Part shown: piece after piece, positions 16,752 to 24,922 of the stretch | Layout of the letters: each line of letters opens with the position of its first letter | Position numbering within the stretch: position 1 is the stretch's first letter | DNA from: Streptomyces sp. A1277 | Lineage (GTDB): Bacteria > Actinomycetota > Actinomycetes > Streptomycetales > Streptomycetaceae | DNA length: 64,000 bases | NCBI RefSeq assembly: GCF_004795015.1 | Contig: NZ_SSBI01000006.1 | Coordinates: 124,001-188,000, forward strand | Reading direction: 5' to 3' | Notes under the pieces: model-generated | The model's database searches: none | What the model was told of the DNA's origin: nothing | What the model saw: the letters and a program-made list of their open reading frames with translations, nothing else | Translations under genes and position numbers: made by a program

Positions 16752-17411
16752 TCAGCCGATGTTGTGCGCCGGTCCGTCCGGCTCCTCTTCGGCGTCGTCC
16801 TCGTCGAACACGGCGCTGACGTCGAAGCGGCAGACCACCAGCTCCGGGTCCGCGTCGTCGAACGGGGAGTCCAGCCACTCCCCCGGTTCCGGCAGCTCCT
16901 CGGCGGCCGCGACCCAGAGGGTGGAGTCCCCCTCCTCCAGGCCGAATTCCGTGTGCCGGGTGGCGATCTCGTCCGCCTCGTACTCCCCGAAGAGCACCCC
17001 CAGCGCCGCATGGACGCTGCCGCCGACCACCGCCGCGCTCCCGCTGTCCCGGGCGTCCGGGTCGGCGTCGGCGAGGTGCTGTGCCTGTGCGAGCAGCCGC
17101 TGGGGCTCCACCACCGCGTAGTCGCGGCGGATCAGCACGCTCAGCGCGTGCGGCTCCTCCGGGCCGTTGTAGGGCGGCAGGGAGTCCTGCGCGCCCGGGA
17201 TCTCGAAGGGGGTGACCTCGTCGTGACGGTCGTAGAGGAGTTCGTCGTAGACCTCGGCCGCGGCGGCCAGTGCGTTGAACGCGTCGTAGACGGCTGGATC
17301 ATCGTCCCCCGACCGGCGTTCGACCGCCTCGAGGTGGTGGTCGATCGCGGCTTTGACCGCATCGGCGGCGGCGCGTACCTCGGCAGCGGTGGGCTGCGCA
17401 GCATCAGACAT
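16752..17411 (-). CDS. Conserved hypothetical acidic protein
   Basis: A 219-aa acidic soluble protein starting MSDAAQPTAAEVRAAADAV. The family name is not known to me. The N-terminal half is helical (residues 8-60), and a central segment PHALSVLIRRDYAVVEPQRLL precedes an acidic tail DDAEEEPDGP. No enzyme motif, signal peptide or membrane helix is visible. There is no Shine-Dalgarno sequence: TAGCGT at 17419-17424 ends seven bases before ATG, suggesting a leaderless transcript and supporting this start over an upstream in-frame Met at 17450. It is divergent from the DUF5703 gene, with 47 bases between starts. Confidence 0.72.
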   Translation of the reverse strand: MSDAAQPTAAEVRAAADAVKAAIDHHLEAVERRSGDDDPAVYDAFNALAAAAEVYDELLYDRHDEVTPFEIPGAQDSLPPYNGPEEPHALSVLIRRDYAVVEPQRLLAQAQHLADADPDARDSGSAAVVGGSVHAALGVLFGEYEADEIATRHTEFGLEEGDSTLWVAAAEELPEPGEWLDSPFDDADPELVVCRFDVSAVFDEDDAEEEPDGPAHNIG

Positions 17412-17418
17412 GAGGCAG

Positions 17419-17424
17419 ACGCTA
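17419..17424 (-). promoter_or_regulatory. Leaderless -10 box
   Basis: TAGCGT on the minus strand, seven bases upstream of the ATG at 17411; no ribosome-binding site is present. Confidence 0.45.
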
Positions 17425-17458
17425 TCCGTACCGGGGCTCTGCCCGCACAATAGATTCG

Positions 17459-17647
17459 ATGCCGGAATACGAATTTGTCGACGTGTACGTGCCGCGCGGG
17501 GTGTCCCGGAAGGACACGGCCCGCCTGTTGACCGACCATGCCGAGTACGGGCACTGGGAGCTGGACCGTCTGACGCTGCGCCGGGACGGCAGCCGCCGCG
17601 TGCGGCTGCGCCGCCGGATCATCCGTCAGCTGCGGGCCACCTGGTGA
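17459..17647 (+). CDS. DUF5703-family small protein
   Basis: A 62-aa basic protein, MPEYEFVDVYVPRGVSRKDT, conserved in Streptomyces next to the chaplin locus. It contains an Arg-rich C-terminus (RRVRLRRRIIRQLRATW) and no Cys, signal or membrane segment. A nucleic-acid-binding role is conceivable from the charge alone. No Shine-Dalgarno sequence is seen; CACAAT at 17446-17451 lies seven bases before ATG and may serve a leaderless transcript. Its function is unknown. Confidence 0.78.
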   Translation: MPEYEFVDVYVPRGVSRKDTARLLTDHAEYGHWELDRLTLRRDGSRRVRLRRRIIRQLRATW

Positions 17648-17683
17648 GACCCGTGGGCGCCCCTGTGGGCCGTCCGGACACAC

Positions 17684-17716
17684 GGAACGGGCCCCGCCGG
17701 CCGCGGGGCCCGTTCC
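17684..17716. terminator. Bidirectional terminator between DUF5703 and chpC
   Basis: GGAACGGGCCCCG (17684-17696) pairs perfectly with CGGGGCCCGTTCC (17704-17716) around a 7-nt loop. Genes converge from both sides. Confidence 0.88.
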
Positions 17717-17753
17717 CTCACTTCGTCGTGCTCCGCCGGTGGGGGCGCTGCCG

Positions 17754-18524
17754 TCAGGCGGCGGCCTTGGCGCGGCGGTAGAGCACCGTGCCCATCCCGG
17801 CGAGGAGCAGTCCCGCACTGGCCGGGATGAGCAGGTCGAGCCCGCCCGCTCCGGTGTGGGCGAGCTGCGGGGTGTCCTCGGGCACGGTCTGCGGCTCGGG
17901 CGCGTTGGGAACGGTGGGCGGCGCCGGCGGGGTCACATGGCGGACCGGCGGCTCCGGAACGTCGACCGGCGGCGTGCTCTCGTTCTCGCACGTGTTGCCC
18001 ATCGCGGGGTTCAGCAGGCCGACGACGTCGATGCTGTTGCCGCAGGCGTTCACGGGAATGTCGATGGGCGCCTGGATCAGGTTGCCCGAGAGCAGACCGG
18101 GTGATCCCTGCGTGTACCCCTGGGCGGTGGCTCCGCCCCCGTCGTCGTCGCGCGCGCCCCGGTGCTTCCCGGTGGCCGCCCGGCCGTGGTCGTTCGATGC
18201 CTGGCCGCCGCCGGAGTGGCTGCCGGAGTGGCTGCCGGACGAGCCCGCGGTGGAGCCGTGCCCGTTGGCGGACGCGCCGCCCGAACCGTTGGCGCAGGCG
18301 TTGCCCATCGCCGGGTTGAGCAGTCCGACGACGTCGACCGTGTTGCCGCACACGTTGACCGGCACGTTGACCGGAATCTGTACCGAATTCCCTGAAAGCA
18401 CCCCCGGGGAATTCGATGCGCCGCCGGCCGCTCCCGCGTCGGCGTGCGCGTAGCCACCGCTGAGCGCGAGAACGCCGCCCGCGGCCGCCATGGTGATCAG
18501 GCCTTTACGCGTGACCTGTCGCAT
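17754..18524 (-). CDS. chpC: Long chaplin with two chaplin domains and a sortase anchor
   Basis: Chaplins are surface-active amyloid proteins that coat aerial hyphae and spores. This 256-aa long chaplin has a signal peptide (residues 1-28, ending GGYAHA). It has two hydrophobic chaplin domains, about 36-78 and 140-180, each with a paired-Cys core (NVCGNTVDVVGLLNPAMGNA and NACGNSIDVVGLLNPAMGNT). A Gly/Ser/His-rich linker separates them and a Pro-rich wall-spanning stretch follows. The sorting signal LAHTG at 221-225 is followed by a hydrophobic helix and the basic tail RRAK, as expected for a class E sortase substrate (LAxTG). AGGAA precedes ATG. chpH lies just upstream on the same strand with its own terminator. 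Confidence 0.95.
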   Translation of the reverse strand: MRQVTRKGLITMAAAGGVLALSGGYAHADAGAAGGASNSPGVLSGNSVQIPVNVPVNVCGNTVDVVGLLNPAMGNACANGSGGASANGHGSTAGSSGSHSGSHSGGGQASNDHGRAATGKHRGARDDDGGGATAQGYTQGSPGLLSGNLIQAPIDIPVNACGNSIDVVGLLNPAMGNTCENESTPPVDVPEPPVRHVTPPAPPTVPNAPEPQTVPEDTPQLAHTGAGGLDLLIPASAGLLLAGMGTVLYRRAKAAA

Positions 18525-18591
18525 AGGTGTTTCCTGCCTTCTACCTTCCGGAGTACCCCCGGACTCGACTGTGCGGAGGCAAAGGACCCGA

Positions 18592-18626
18592 CGGCCCCGG
18601 GGCGCATGGAGTGCGCCCCGGGGCCG
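18592..18626 (-). terminator. Terminator of chpH
   Basis: A perfect 15-bp stem, CGGCCCCGGGGCGCA (18592-18606) with its complement at 18612-18626, around a 5-nt loop. It lies between chpH and chpC, so read-through into chpC should be limited. Confidence 0.88.
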
Positions 18627-18661
18627 AGCGGGCTCAGACCCTTACGGGTCGACGCACGACG

Positions 18662-18895
18662 TCAGCCGTTGACGCAGACGTTGCCGAAGGCGGGGTTCAG
18701 CAGACCGATGACGTCGATCGTGTTGCCGCACACGTTCACGGGGACGTGGACGGGAACCTGGACGACGTTGCCCGAGAGCACGCCGGGGCTGCCGATGGCG
18801 GCACCCTGGGCGCCCGAGTCGGCGACGGCCATGCCGGCGCCCGCGAGCACCAGACCACCGGTGACAGCCGCAGCGGCGGCGATCTTCTTGATCAT
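18662..18895 (-). CDS. chpH: Short chaplin
   Basis: A 77-aa secreted short chaplin. The signal peptide is residues 1-25 (MIKKIAAAAA...AGMAVA); the mature peptide of 52 residues is one hydrophobic chaplin domain with two Cys in NVCGNTIDVIGLLNPAFGNV. These form a disulfide loop in the family and the protein assembles into amyloid fibrils at the air interface. A very strong ribosome-binding site, TAGGAGGAATA, precedes ATG. Upstream is a match to the BldN sigma-factor promoter, consistent with developmental expression. Context next to a long chaplin and a DUF5703 gene matches the chpC-chpH locus of S. coelicolor. Confidence 0.96.
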   Translation of the reverse strand: MIKKIAAAAAVTGGLVLAGAGMAVADSGAQGAAIGSPGVLSGNVVQVPVHVPVNVCGNTIDVIGLLNPAFGNVCVNG

Positions 18896-18944
18896 TATTC
18901 CTCCTAGTTGGCAAACGCGGTCCCAGCCGCGGACCGCATCACCT

Positions 18945-18972
18945 GTAACGAGGAGGGAGTAACGGGGCTACG
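18945..18972 (-). promoter_or_regulatory. BldN-type promoter of chpH
   Basis: On the minus strand CGTAGC (18967-18972) and CGTTAC (18945-18950) are separated by exactly 16 bases, close to the BldN consensus CGTAAC-N16-CGTTGA. It gives a leader of about 40 nt before the chpH start. chpH is a known direct BldN target in other streptomycetes. Confidence 0.65.
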
Positions 18973-19038
18973 AGTAGAACGCTCCATTCACTCGTTCCGG
19001 TTATATGCGTACACCCTGGCGATTTCCGTCGTGGCGGG

Positions 19039-20373
19039 TCAGCTGTGGTCGATGAAGCGGTCCAGCACCCGCGCGCCGAATCTCAGCCCCTCGACCGGAA
19101 CCCGCTCGTCCACGCCGTGGAACATGCCCGCGAAGTCGAGCTCCGGCGGCAGCTTCAGCGGGGCGAATCCGAAGCAGCGGATGCCCAGATCGTCGAACGA
19201 CTTGGCGTCCGTACCGCCGGAGAGCATGTACGGGACCGCGCGGGCGATCGGGTCCTCCGCCTTGAGCGCCGTCTGCATGGCGTCCACGAGCGAGCCGTCG
19301 AAGTCGGTCTCCAGCGCCTTGTCGCCGTGCACGTCCTCGCGCCGCACGCGCGGGCCGAGGATGCGGTCGAGGTCGGCCAGGAACTCCTCCTCGTACCCCG
19401 GCAGGAAGCGGCCGTCGACGTGGGCGGTGGCCTGTCCGGGGATGACGTTCACCTTGTAGCCGGCGCCGAGCATGGTGGGGGCGGCGGAGTTGCGCAGGGT
19501 GGCGCCGATCATCTTGGCGATGCCGCCGAGCTTGGCGAGCGTGGCGTCCATGTCCTCCGGGTCCAGCGGGGTGCCCAGCGCGTCCGAGAGCTCGTCCAGG
19601 AAGGAGCGCACCGTCTTGGTCACCCGCACCGGCCAGGTGTGCCGGCCGAGCCGCCCGACCGCCTCGCACAGCTCGGTGATCGCGTTGTCGTCGTTGGTCA
19701 TGGACCCGTGGCCGGCCGTGCCGTCCACGGTCAGGCGCATCCAGTGCATGCCCTTCTGCGCCGTCTCCACCAGGTAGAGCCGCAGGTTCTCGTTGACCGT
19801 GAAGGAGAAGCCGCCGACCTCGCCGATGGCCTCGCTGACGCCGTCGAACAGGCCCGGGTGCTTGTCCACGAGGTACCGGGCCCCGTACGTGCCGCCCGCC
19901 TCCTCGTCCGCGAGGAAGGCCAGCACGATGTCGCGCGGGGGCTTGCGGCCGCTGCGCATGCGCTCGCGCACGACCGCCAGCGTCATCGCGTCCATGTCCT
20001 TCATGTCGACCGCGCCCCGGCCCCACACGCAGTCGTCCGCGATCTCGCCGGAGAAGGGGTGGTGCGTCCAGTCGTGGGCGTTCGCCGGGACGACGTCGGT
20101 GTGGCCGTGGATCAGCAGGGCCGGCCGGGACGGGTCCTCGCCCTCGATCCGCGCCACGGTGGAGGCGCGACCCTTGTGGGACTCGAAGATCTTCGGTTCG
20201 AGCCCGACCTCCGCGAGCTTCTCGGCCACGTACTCGGCGGCCGCCCGCTCCCCCGGTCCGGAGTGGTCCCCGTAGTTGCTGGTGTCGATCCGGATCAGGT
20301 CACGACAGAGGTCCACCACCTCGTTCTCGGCGGTCTCACCCGAGCCGGTCCGGGCCGCATTGGTCTCGCTCAC
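19039..20373 (-). CDS. M20/M25/M40-family metallohydrolase
   Basis: A 444-aa cytosolic zinc-dependent dipeptidase/acylase-type hydrolase. The start is GTG at 20373 (VSETNAARTGSGE), with AAGGAA upstream. Metal-site motifs are complete: His/Asp in LIHGHTDVVP, bridging Asp in GRGAVDMKD, the general-base Glu pair in FLADEEAGG, Asp in AHVDGRFLPG and the last His in MFHGVDERVP. The lid/dimerisation domain lies between about residues 205 and 325. Members include dipeptidases, acetylornithine deacetylase-like enzymes and carboxypeptidases; the exact substrate cannot be read. It is monocistronic and transcribed away from the tRNA gene. Confidence 0.9.
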   Translation of the reverse strand: MSETNAARTGSGETAENEVVDLCRDLIRIDTSNYGDHSGPGERAAAEYVAEKLAEVGLEPKIFESHKGRASTVARIEGEDPSRPALLIHGHTDVVPANAHDWTHHPFSGEIADDCVWGRGAVDMKDMDAMTLAVVRERMRSGRKPPRDIVLAFLADEEAGGTYGARYLVDKHPGLFDGVSEAIGEVGGFSFTVNENLRLYLVETAQKGMHWMRLTVDGTAGHGSMTNDDNAITELCEAVGRLGRHTWPVRVTKTVRSFLDELSDALGTPLDPEDMDATLAKLGGIAKMIGATLRNSAAPTMLGAGYKVNVIPGQATAHVDGRFLPGYEEEFLADLDRILGPRVRREDVHGDKALETDFDGSLVDAMQTALKAEDPIARAVPYMLSGGTDAKSFDDLGIRCFGFAPLKLPPELDFAGMFHGVDERVPVEGLRFGARVLDRFIDHS

Positions 20374-20556
20374 GCTGGTTCCTTCCACTGTCGCTGTGGT
20401 GCTCCTCCTCATCCTCCCGCGCCGGACGCGCACACCCAAGGGGCCCCGCGCCCCGTCATGCGGCCTTCACACGGGAACGGGCGTGATCGAGCACCCTCCG
20501 ATGTTTGCTATGGTTTTCCACGTCGGAACGGGCGAGGCCCGCGAGACAGACACCTT

Positions 20557-20644
20557 GTCCGGGTGGCGGAATGGCAGACGCGCTAGCTTGAGGTGCTAGT
20601 GCCCTTTATCGGGCGTGGGGGTTCAAGTCCCCCCTCGGACACCA
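20557..20644 (+). tRNA. tRNA-Leu (anticodon GAG)
   Basis: A class II cloverleaf. The acceptor stem is GTCCGGG with CTCGGAC, the anticodon arm CTAGC-TTGAGGT-GCTAG gives anticodon GAG for CUC/CUU codons, and the long variable arm GCCCTTTATCGGGC identifies Leu. The T arm GGGGG-TTCAAGT-CCCCC is intact. The mature end is at 20641 and CCA is encoded at 20642-20644. A hairpin terminator follows at once. Confidence 0.97.
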
Positions 20645-20646
20645 CT

Positions 20647-20683
20647 CACATCCCCGCGGTTCTTCACGAACCGCGGGGATGTG
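20647..20683 (+). terminator. Terminator of tRNA-Leu
   Basis: A perfect 16-bp stem, CACATCCCCGCGGTTC (20647-20662) with its complement at 20668-20683, around loop TTCAC, three bases after the encoded CCA. Confidence 0.9.
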
Positions 20684-20927
20684 TCGTTGTACGGCCCTCC
20701 GGCGTGCGGCCGGCCGGCCCGTACCGGAACGCGGCCTCGCCGTGCGCACCCCTCCGCGCGCCCGCCCCTCCCCCAGCGGCTCCCGGGCGGGTCCGCCGCC
20801 GTACGGAATCGGCAACGGAGACCGTTCTGTACCGAGTTGGCCTCGCGCCCCGCTTCCTCCGCGCGATCGGTGACGTCGTAGCATCGGCGTTTTGTGTGAT
20901 CTTCGCTTCTTCGCAAGGGGGAATGTG

Positions 20928-22007
20928 ATGGGCAGCGGCCGCAGGCGACGGACCACGATCGTCGCCGGGGTGGTGGCCGGAGCGGTGCTCGCGACCGGCG
21001 TCGGCCTGTGGGCGACGGACAGTTGGCCCTTCCGTGACAGCTACTGCTGGGGCGCGTGGGAGCAGAACAGCGGTGCGTCCTTCCTCGGCGACGACGCCCT
21101 CGCCAAGTCCGGCTCGGAACGCGGGTCCACCGAGTCGGCGGCGCCCTCGGCCGCCCACCCGCAGGGCACGTGCACGGTGTACGTGACGTCCGAGATCGAG
21201 GACGACGACTCCGACGAGCCGCTGACCTTCAAGGAGTCGGTGATCCTGGAGTACGGGCCCGTCCCCGCGAAGGCCGAGGAGCGGCGGGACTGGCTGGCCC
21301 ACTTCTTCCACGGCTCGGCCTCCCCCCTGCCGGGCGGCCTCGACGGGCTGGTCGCCGGCGACCGGGCGATGCTGGTGCTGCCTTCGGCCTGCGACAAGGG
21401 CGCCCTGCCGACCGTTGTGACGCTCCGCAGCGGGAGCACGGGCGACGGCCATCTCGGCAAGGTCGCCATGCCCTTCACGATCGGCACCCGTCCCGACGTC
21501 GGCCGGATGCTGCTCGATGCCGCCAACACCGGTATGGAGAAGGCCGGGTGTGCATCCGCACAGCCTCTGCGCACCAGCGCCCCGATGGTGACGGTGGCCG
21601 AGGACGACGAGAGGGCCGCCTCCCCGCTGTGCCGGATTCCCGGCGTGGCCTTCGACTTCGGCCGGAACTCGCGCTACTACCAGCAGGTGGGCGCGGTCAC
21701 CGACCGGCTCCAGACGTGTTCGGTGGTGTTGAAGGCGCTGCGGATGCCCGACGAGCCGTCCGCCCAGTACGTGATGACGAACCGGCCCCGGATGTCCGAC
21801 CTGTTCCGGGGCCTGCCGGAGGGCTCCGCCCAGGGCCTGGTGCGCCTGCGCTGCGACGACCGGCCGACGGTGTTCTACGGGCATGTGGAGGCGGGTCTCA
21901 AGGGCCTCGGCCTCCCCGACGACCAGCGGGTGTTCGACCGCTACGTCGAGTCCGTGAGCAAGCGCATCGGGTGCGAGGACAAGAGCGGGAGCGGTGAGGA
22001 CGCGTGA
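20928..22007 (+). CDS. Hypothetical one-pass membrane protein, first of a tandem paralogous pair
   Basis: A 359-aa protein read from ATG at 20928 (MGSGRRRRTTIVAGVVAGAVL) with AAGGGGG upstream. Residues 3-7 are basic, residues about 10-27 form one membrane helix (no lipobox), and the rest is an extracytoplasmic domain. Six or more Cys residues recur outside, the first in SYCWGAW and the last in KRIGCEDK. The following gene has the same design: N-terminal helix, an early PCW, and a near-identical end motif (RYVESVSKRIGC here, DYVAAEAERIGC there). The two overlap by GTGA and so form an operon. I do not recognise the family; a disulfide-stabilised surface sensor or binding protein is only a guess. 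Confidence 0.78.
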   Translation: MGSGRRRRTTIVAGVVAGAVLATGVGLWATDSWPFRDSYCWGAWEQNSGASFLGDDALAKSGSERGSTESAAPSAAHPQGTCTVYVTSEIEDDDSDEPLTFKESVILEYGPVPAKAEERRDWLAHFFHGSASPLPGGLDGLVAGDRAMLVLPSACDKGALPTVVTLRSGSTGDGHLGKVAMPFTIGTRPDVGRMLLDAANTGMEKAGCASAQPLRTSAPMVTVAEDDERAASPLCRIPGVAFDFGRNSRYYQQVGAVTDRLQTCSVVLKALRMPDEPSAQYVMTNRPRMSDLFRGLPEGSAQGLVRLRCDDRPTVFYGHVEAGLKGLGLPDDQRVFDRYVESVSKRIGCEDKSGSGEDA

Positions 22008-23257
22008 ACGAGGAAACGCACCGGGAGAAGAACGGGGAGAAGCCCTTGACGGACACCGGAGACGGGACCGGCGCACCGGCCACAGCCCCCGAAGGCCCCG
22101 CCGTCCCGGAGAGCGCCACCACCCCCGAGGCCCCGTCCTTCCCCGAAGGCCCGCGGCCCTCGTTCGTCCGCCGTCTGCTGCGCAGCCGTACCGCCCGGGC
22201 GGTCACCGCCGCCGCGCTGGCCGGGGCGCTCGTGGGGGCCGGTGCGGTGGCCTGGCGCACCGACACGCTTCCGCTGCTGGGGCCCGCGCCCTGCTGGGAC
22301 TCGCTCAGTGACGGCTCCATGAAGTCGCTGTTCGGCGACCGCAGGACCGAGGTCGAGGAGCAGTCGCTGCGCAGCGACCCGATGGCCGAGGCGCTGACGT
22401 ACGGCCAGTGCCGCATCACGAGCTTCGACGGCGACCGGGCCCGCCGCCAGGTCACCCTGAACGTGCGCCGGCTGGACGGCCTGCGGGGCACCGACTCCCG
22501 GAGCTGGCCCAGCGAGTTCCTCTCCTCCGCAATGGTCTCGCTCGGCGACGGGCTGCCCGGCATGGCCTCCTCCTCGCGCGCCTGGATCGCGCTGCCGCAG
22601 GCATGCACGGGGCGCAGCGAGTTCACCGGGCCCACCGTGGTGGACATCGGCATGGGCCGGGCGGGCTTCGAGGTCTCGTCCGAGTACACCCTGCGGGACC
22701 GGGGCGACCTGACCGCGGCCGTCGTGGACGCCGCCAACGGCGTGATCAAGGAGTTCGGCTGCACCGGCACGTACCAGGAGCCGCGCACCCTGCCCGCGCC
22801 GGTGAAGTGGGACGACACCAAGGCGTCCGCCTTCTGCGGCATCGAGGGTCTCACCCTTCCCCAGGCGTACCGCGAGGAACTGCGGCAGGTCCGCGTCGGC
22901 GGCGAGGGCGGCCCGGCCCGGGTCTGCGAGGCGGGGACCAGTTCCCGGGAGGCGTCCGTGCGGCTGACGACGGTGGTGGACCCGGCGCTGACGGAGATCT
23001 TCTCCTGGGACGCGCTGCGTTCCGGCGAGTCCGTCAGCGGCACCGGCAACCAGGGCTACGGCAAGATCGGCGGGAACCGGGCCGTGTTCAAGGCGATCTG
23101 CCAGACCGGTCCGGTCATGCTCGTCGTGGAGCAGCTGCGCCCGGCGGGCAAGGGCAGCCGCTTCACGTTCGCCCGCGACCTGCTGCCGGACTACGTGGCG
23201 GCGGAGGCCGAGCGGATCGGCTGCGGCCCGCAGAAGCTGAGGCCCTCCGCGTCCTGA
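22004..23257 (+). CDS. Hypothetical one-pass membrane protein, second of a tandem paralogous pair
   Basis: A 417-aa protein started by GTG at 22004, overlapping the stop of its upstream relative. The N-terminus (residues 1-60) is Pro/Glu-rich and predicted cytoplasmic. SRTARAVTAAALAGALVGAGAVAW forms a membrane helix at about 61-84, and an external domain of about 330 residues follows. Cys residues include PCWDS, GQCRIT, QACTG, FGCTGT, FCGIEG, RVCEAG, ICQTG and RIGCGP, an even number suggesting disulfides. Shared features with its neighbour (PCW motif, ALPQAC/VLPSAC, DAANxxxKxxGC, terminal RIGC) show duplication. The function is unknown. The extra cytoplasmic tail distinguishes it from its partner. 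Confidence 0.78.
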   Translation: MNEETHREKNGEKPLTDTGDGTGAPATAPEGPAVPESATTPEAPSFPEGPRPSFVRRLLRSRTARAVTAAALAGALVGAGAVAWRTDTLPLLGPAPCWDSLSDGSMKSLFGDRRTEVEEQSLRSDPMAEALTYGQCRITSFDGDRARRQVTLNVRRLDGLRGTDSRSWPSEFLSSAMVSLGDGLPGMASSSRAWIALPQACTGRSEFTGPTVVDIGMGRAGFEVSSEYTLRDRGDLTAAVVDAANGVIKEFGCTGTYQEPRTLPAPVKWDDTKASAFCGIEGLTLPQAYREELRQVRVGGEGGPARVCEAGTSSREASVRLTTVVDPALTEIFSWDALRSGESVSGTGNQGYGKIGGNRAVFKAICQTGPVMLVVEQLRPAGKGSRFTFARDLLPDYVAAEAERIGCGPQKLRPSAS

Positions 23258-23293
23258 CGCCCGTGCGGCGTCGGCTGGGGGCCGTGAAATGAT

Positions 23294-23333
23294 GCCCGGC
23301 ACCATGAGAACAACCAGCTTGCCGGTGCCGGGC
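23294..23333 (+). terminator. Hairpin after the membrane-protein pair
   Basis: GCCCGGCACC (23294-23303) pairs with GGTGCCGGGC (23324-23333); the 20-nt loop weakens the case for an efficient terminator. Confidence 0.5.
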
Positions 23334-23344
23334 GGGGGTCCCCG

Positions 23345-24280
23345 GTGAGGGGCCGGGCGAAGCCGCCGCCCTCGCCGCTCCCCCAGCGCGAGGGCGTCGA
23401 CCCGGTGCGGGTGCGGCTCCCCGAGGACCCGGACGGGCGGTGGGCGACGGTCCGCGACCATCTGCTGGACCGGTTCGCCGGGGCGATCGGCGCGGACCGG
23501 GTCGGGGCGCTGCTCGCCGGCGGCCGGATCGTGTCGACGGCGGGCCCGGTCTCCGGCGACGAGCCGTACGCGGCGGGCCGCTACCTGTGGTTCCACCGGA
23601 ACTTCGCCCCCGAGGAGCCGGTGCCGTTCCCGGTCTCGGTGGTGTACCGGGACGAGCACCTGGTGATCGCGGACAAACCGCACTTCCTGGCGACGACCCC
23701 GCGCGGCCGGCACATCACCGAGACGGTCGTGGCCCGGCTCCGCCGCGAACTGGACCTGCCGCTGCTCCAGCCCGCGCACCGGCTGGACCGGCTGACCGCC
23801 GGCCTGGTGCTGTGCGTGGTGCGGCCCGGGGAGCGGGGCGCGTACCAGACCCTGTTCCGGGACCGGCTGGTGTGCAAGGAGTACGAGGCGGTGGCGCCTC
23901 ACGATCCCGGGTTCGTCCTGCCGCGTACCGTGCGCAGCCGCATCGTGAAGGAGCGCGGGGTGATCGCCGCCCGCGAGGAGCCCGGCGAGCCGAACAGCGA
24001 GAGCCGGATCGAGCTGCTGGAGCACCGGGCGGGCCTCGGCCGCTACCGGCTGCTGCCCGCCACCGGGCGCACGCATCAGCTGCGGGTCCACATGAACGGC
24101 CTGGGCCTGCCGCTCGTCCACGACCCGGTCTACCCCGCGGTCCTGCCGGACCCCGCCCCCGGTGACTTCTCGCGTCCGCTGCAACTCCTGGCCCGGGTGC
24201 TGGAGTTCACCGACCCGGTCACGGGAGAGCCGCACCGCTTCGAGAGCGGGCTGCGGCTCTCCGCGTGGCCGGAGGGCTGA
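23345..24280 (+). CDS. RluA-family pseudouridine synthase
   Basis: A 311-aa cytosolic RNA-modifying enzyme that isomerises uridine to pseudouridine. The RluA signature with catalytic Asp is present, HRLDRLTAGLVLCV (about residue 141), and the further motif ATGRTHQLRVHM lies near 235. The N-terminal extension (residues 1-60) is Pro-rich with a possible degenerate S4-like region (DHLLDRFAGAIGADRVGALL, GGRIV). The start GTG at 23345 is uncertain. The target RNA cannot be told from sequence: large-subunit rRNA is most common for RluC/RluD relatives. The gene ends 12 bases from the convergent MBL gene. Confidence 0.88.
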   Translation: MRGRAKPPPSPLPQREGVDPVRVRLPEDPDGRWATVRDHLLDRFAGAIGADRVGALLAGGRIVSTAGPVSGDEPYAAGRYLWFHRNFAPEEPVPFPVSVVYRDEHLVIADKPHFLATTPRGRHITETVVARLRRELDLPLLQPAHRLDRLTAGLVLCVVRPGERGAYQTLFRDRLVCKEYEAVAPHDPGFVLPRTVRSRIVKERGVIAAREEPGEPNSESRIELLEHRAGLGRYRLLPATGRTHQLRVHMNGLGLPLVHDPVYPAVLPDPAPGDFSRPLQLLARVLEFTDPVTGEPHRFESGLRLSAWPEG

Positions 24281-24292
24281 GCGGCCGGGCGG

Positions 24293-24922
24293 TCAGTGAC
24301 CGCGGGCGATCCACTCGTCCAGGTGCGGGGCCTCCGCGCCGATGGTGGTGGAGTCGCCGTGTCCGGTGCGCACGGCGGTCGCCGGGTCCAGGGTGAGCAG
24401 CCGGTCCCTGATCGAGTCGACGATCACCGGGAAGGACGAGAAGGACCGGCCGGTGGCGCCGGGCCCGCCCTGGAAGAGCGTGTCGCCGGTGAAGACGGCG
24501 GCCAGCTCGGGGGCGTACAGGCAGACCGCGCCGGGGGCGTGTCCCGGGGTGTGCAGGACGGTCAGCGTGGTGCCCGCGACGGTGATCTCCTGACCGTCGG
24601 CCAGTTCGCCGTCGGGCGTGCGGTCGGGATGGGTCTGCCTCCACAGCGGCAGGTCGTCCGGGTGGAGCAGGATCGGCGCGCCGGTGGCGTCGGCGAGCGC
24701 GGGGGCGGCGTCGATGTGGTCGTTGTGCGCGTGGGTGCAGATGATGGCGCGCAGCCGGCGCCCGGCGAGCACGGCCTCGATGGCGGCGGCGTCGTGGGCG
24801 GCGTCGATGACGACGGCCTCGGTGTCGTCGCCGACGAGCCAGACGTTGTTGTCGACGTCCCACTCGCCGCCGTCGAGGGCGAAGGTGCCGGAGGTGACGA
24901 GGTGGTCGATGCGGGCGGCCAT
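24293..24922 (-). CDS. MBL-fold hydrolase, likely S-formylmycothiol hydrolase of formaldehyde detoxification
   Basis: A 209-aa metallo-beta-lactamase-fold protein of the glyoxalase II type. The metal-binding signature THAHNDHID is present (residues about 63-71), with later ligands His in TPGHAPGA, Asp in VFTGDTLF and His in TGHGDSTT. The start overlaps the stop of the mycothiol-dependent dehydrogenase by ATGA, so it is the second gene of that operon. In mycobacteria an MBL gene has the same position after mscR. Hydrolysis of S-formylmycothiol to formate plus mycothiol is therefore the likely job, an inference from context. Confidence 0.85.
   Translation of the reverse strand: MAARIDHLVTSGTFALDGGEWDVDNNVWLVGDDTEAVVIDAAHDAAAIEAVLAGRRLRAIICTHAHNDHIDAAPALADATGAPILLHPDDLPLWRQTHPDRTPDGELADGQEITVAGTTLTVLHTPGHAPGAVCLYAPELAAVFTGDTLFQGGPGATGRSFSSFPVIVDSIRDRLLTLDPATAVRTGHGDSTTIGAEAPHLDEWIARGH

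Noticed and set aside
20557-20927. tRNA-Leu as an integration site for a mobile element
   Set aside because: No integrase, excisionase or second partial tRNA 3' end was found near it. The tRNA has its own terminator and ordinary flanking genes.
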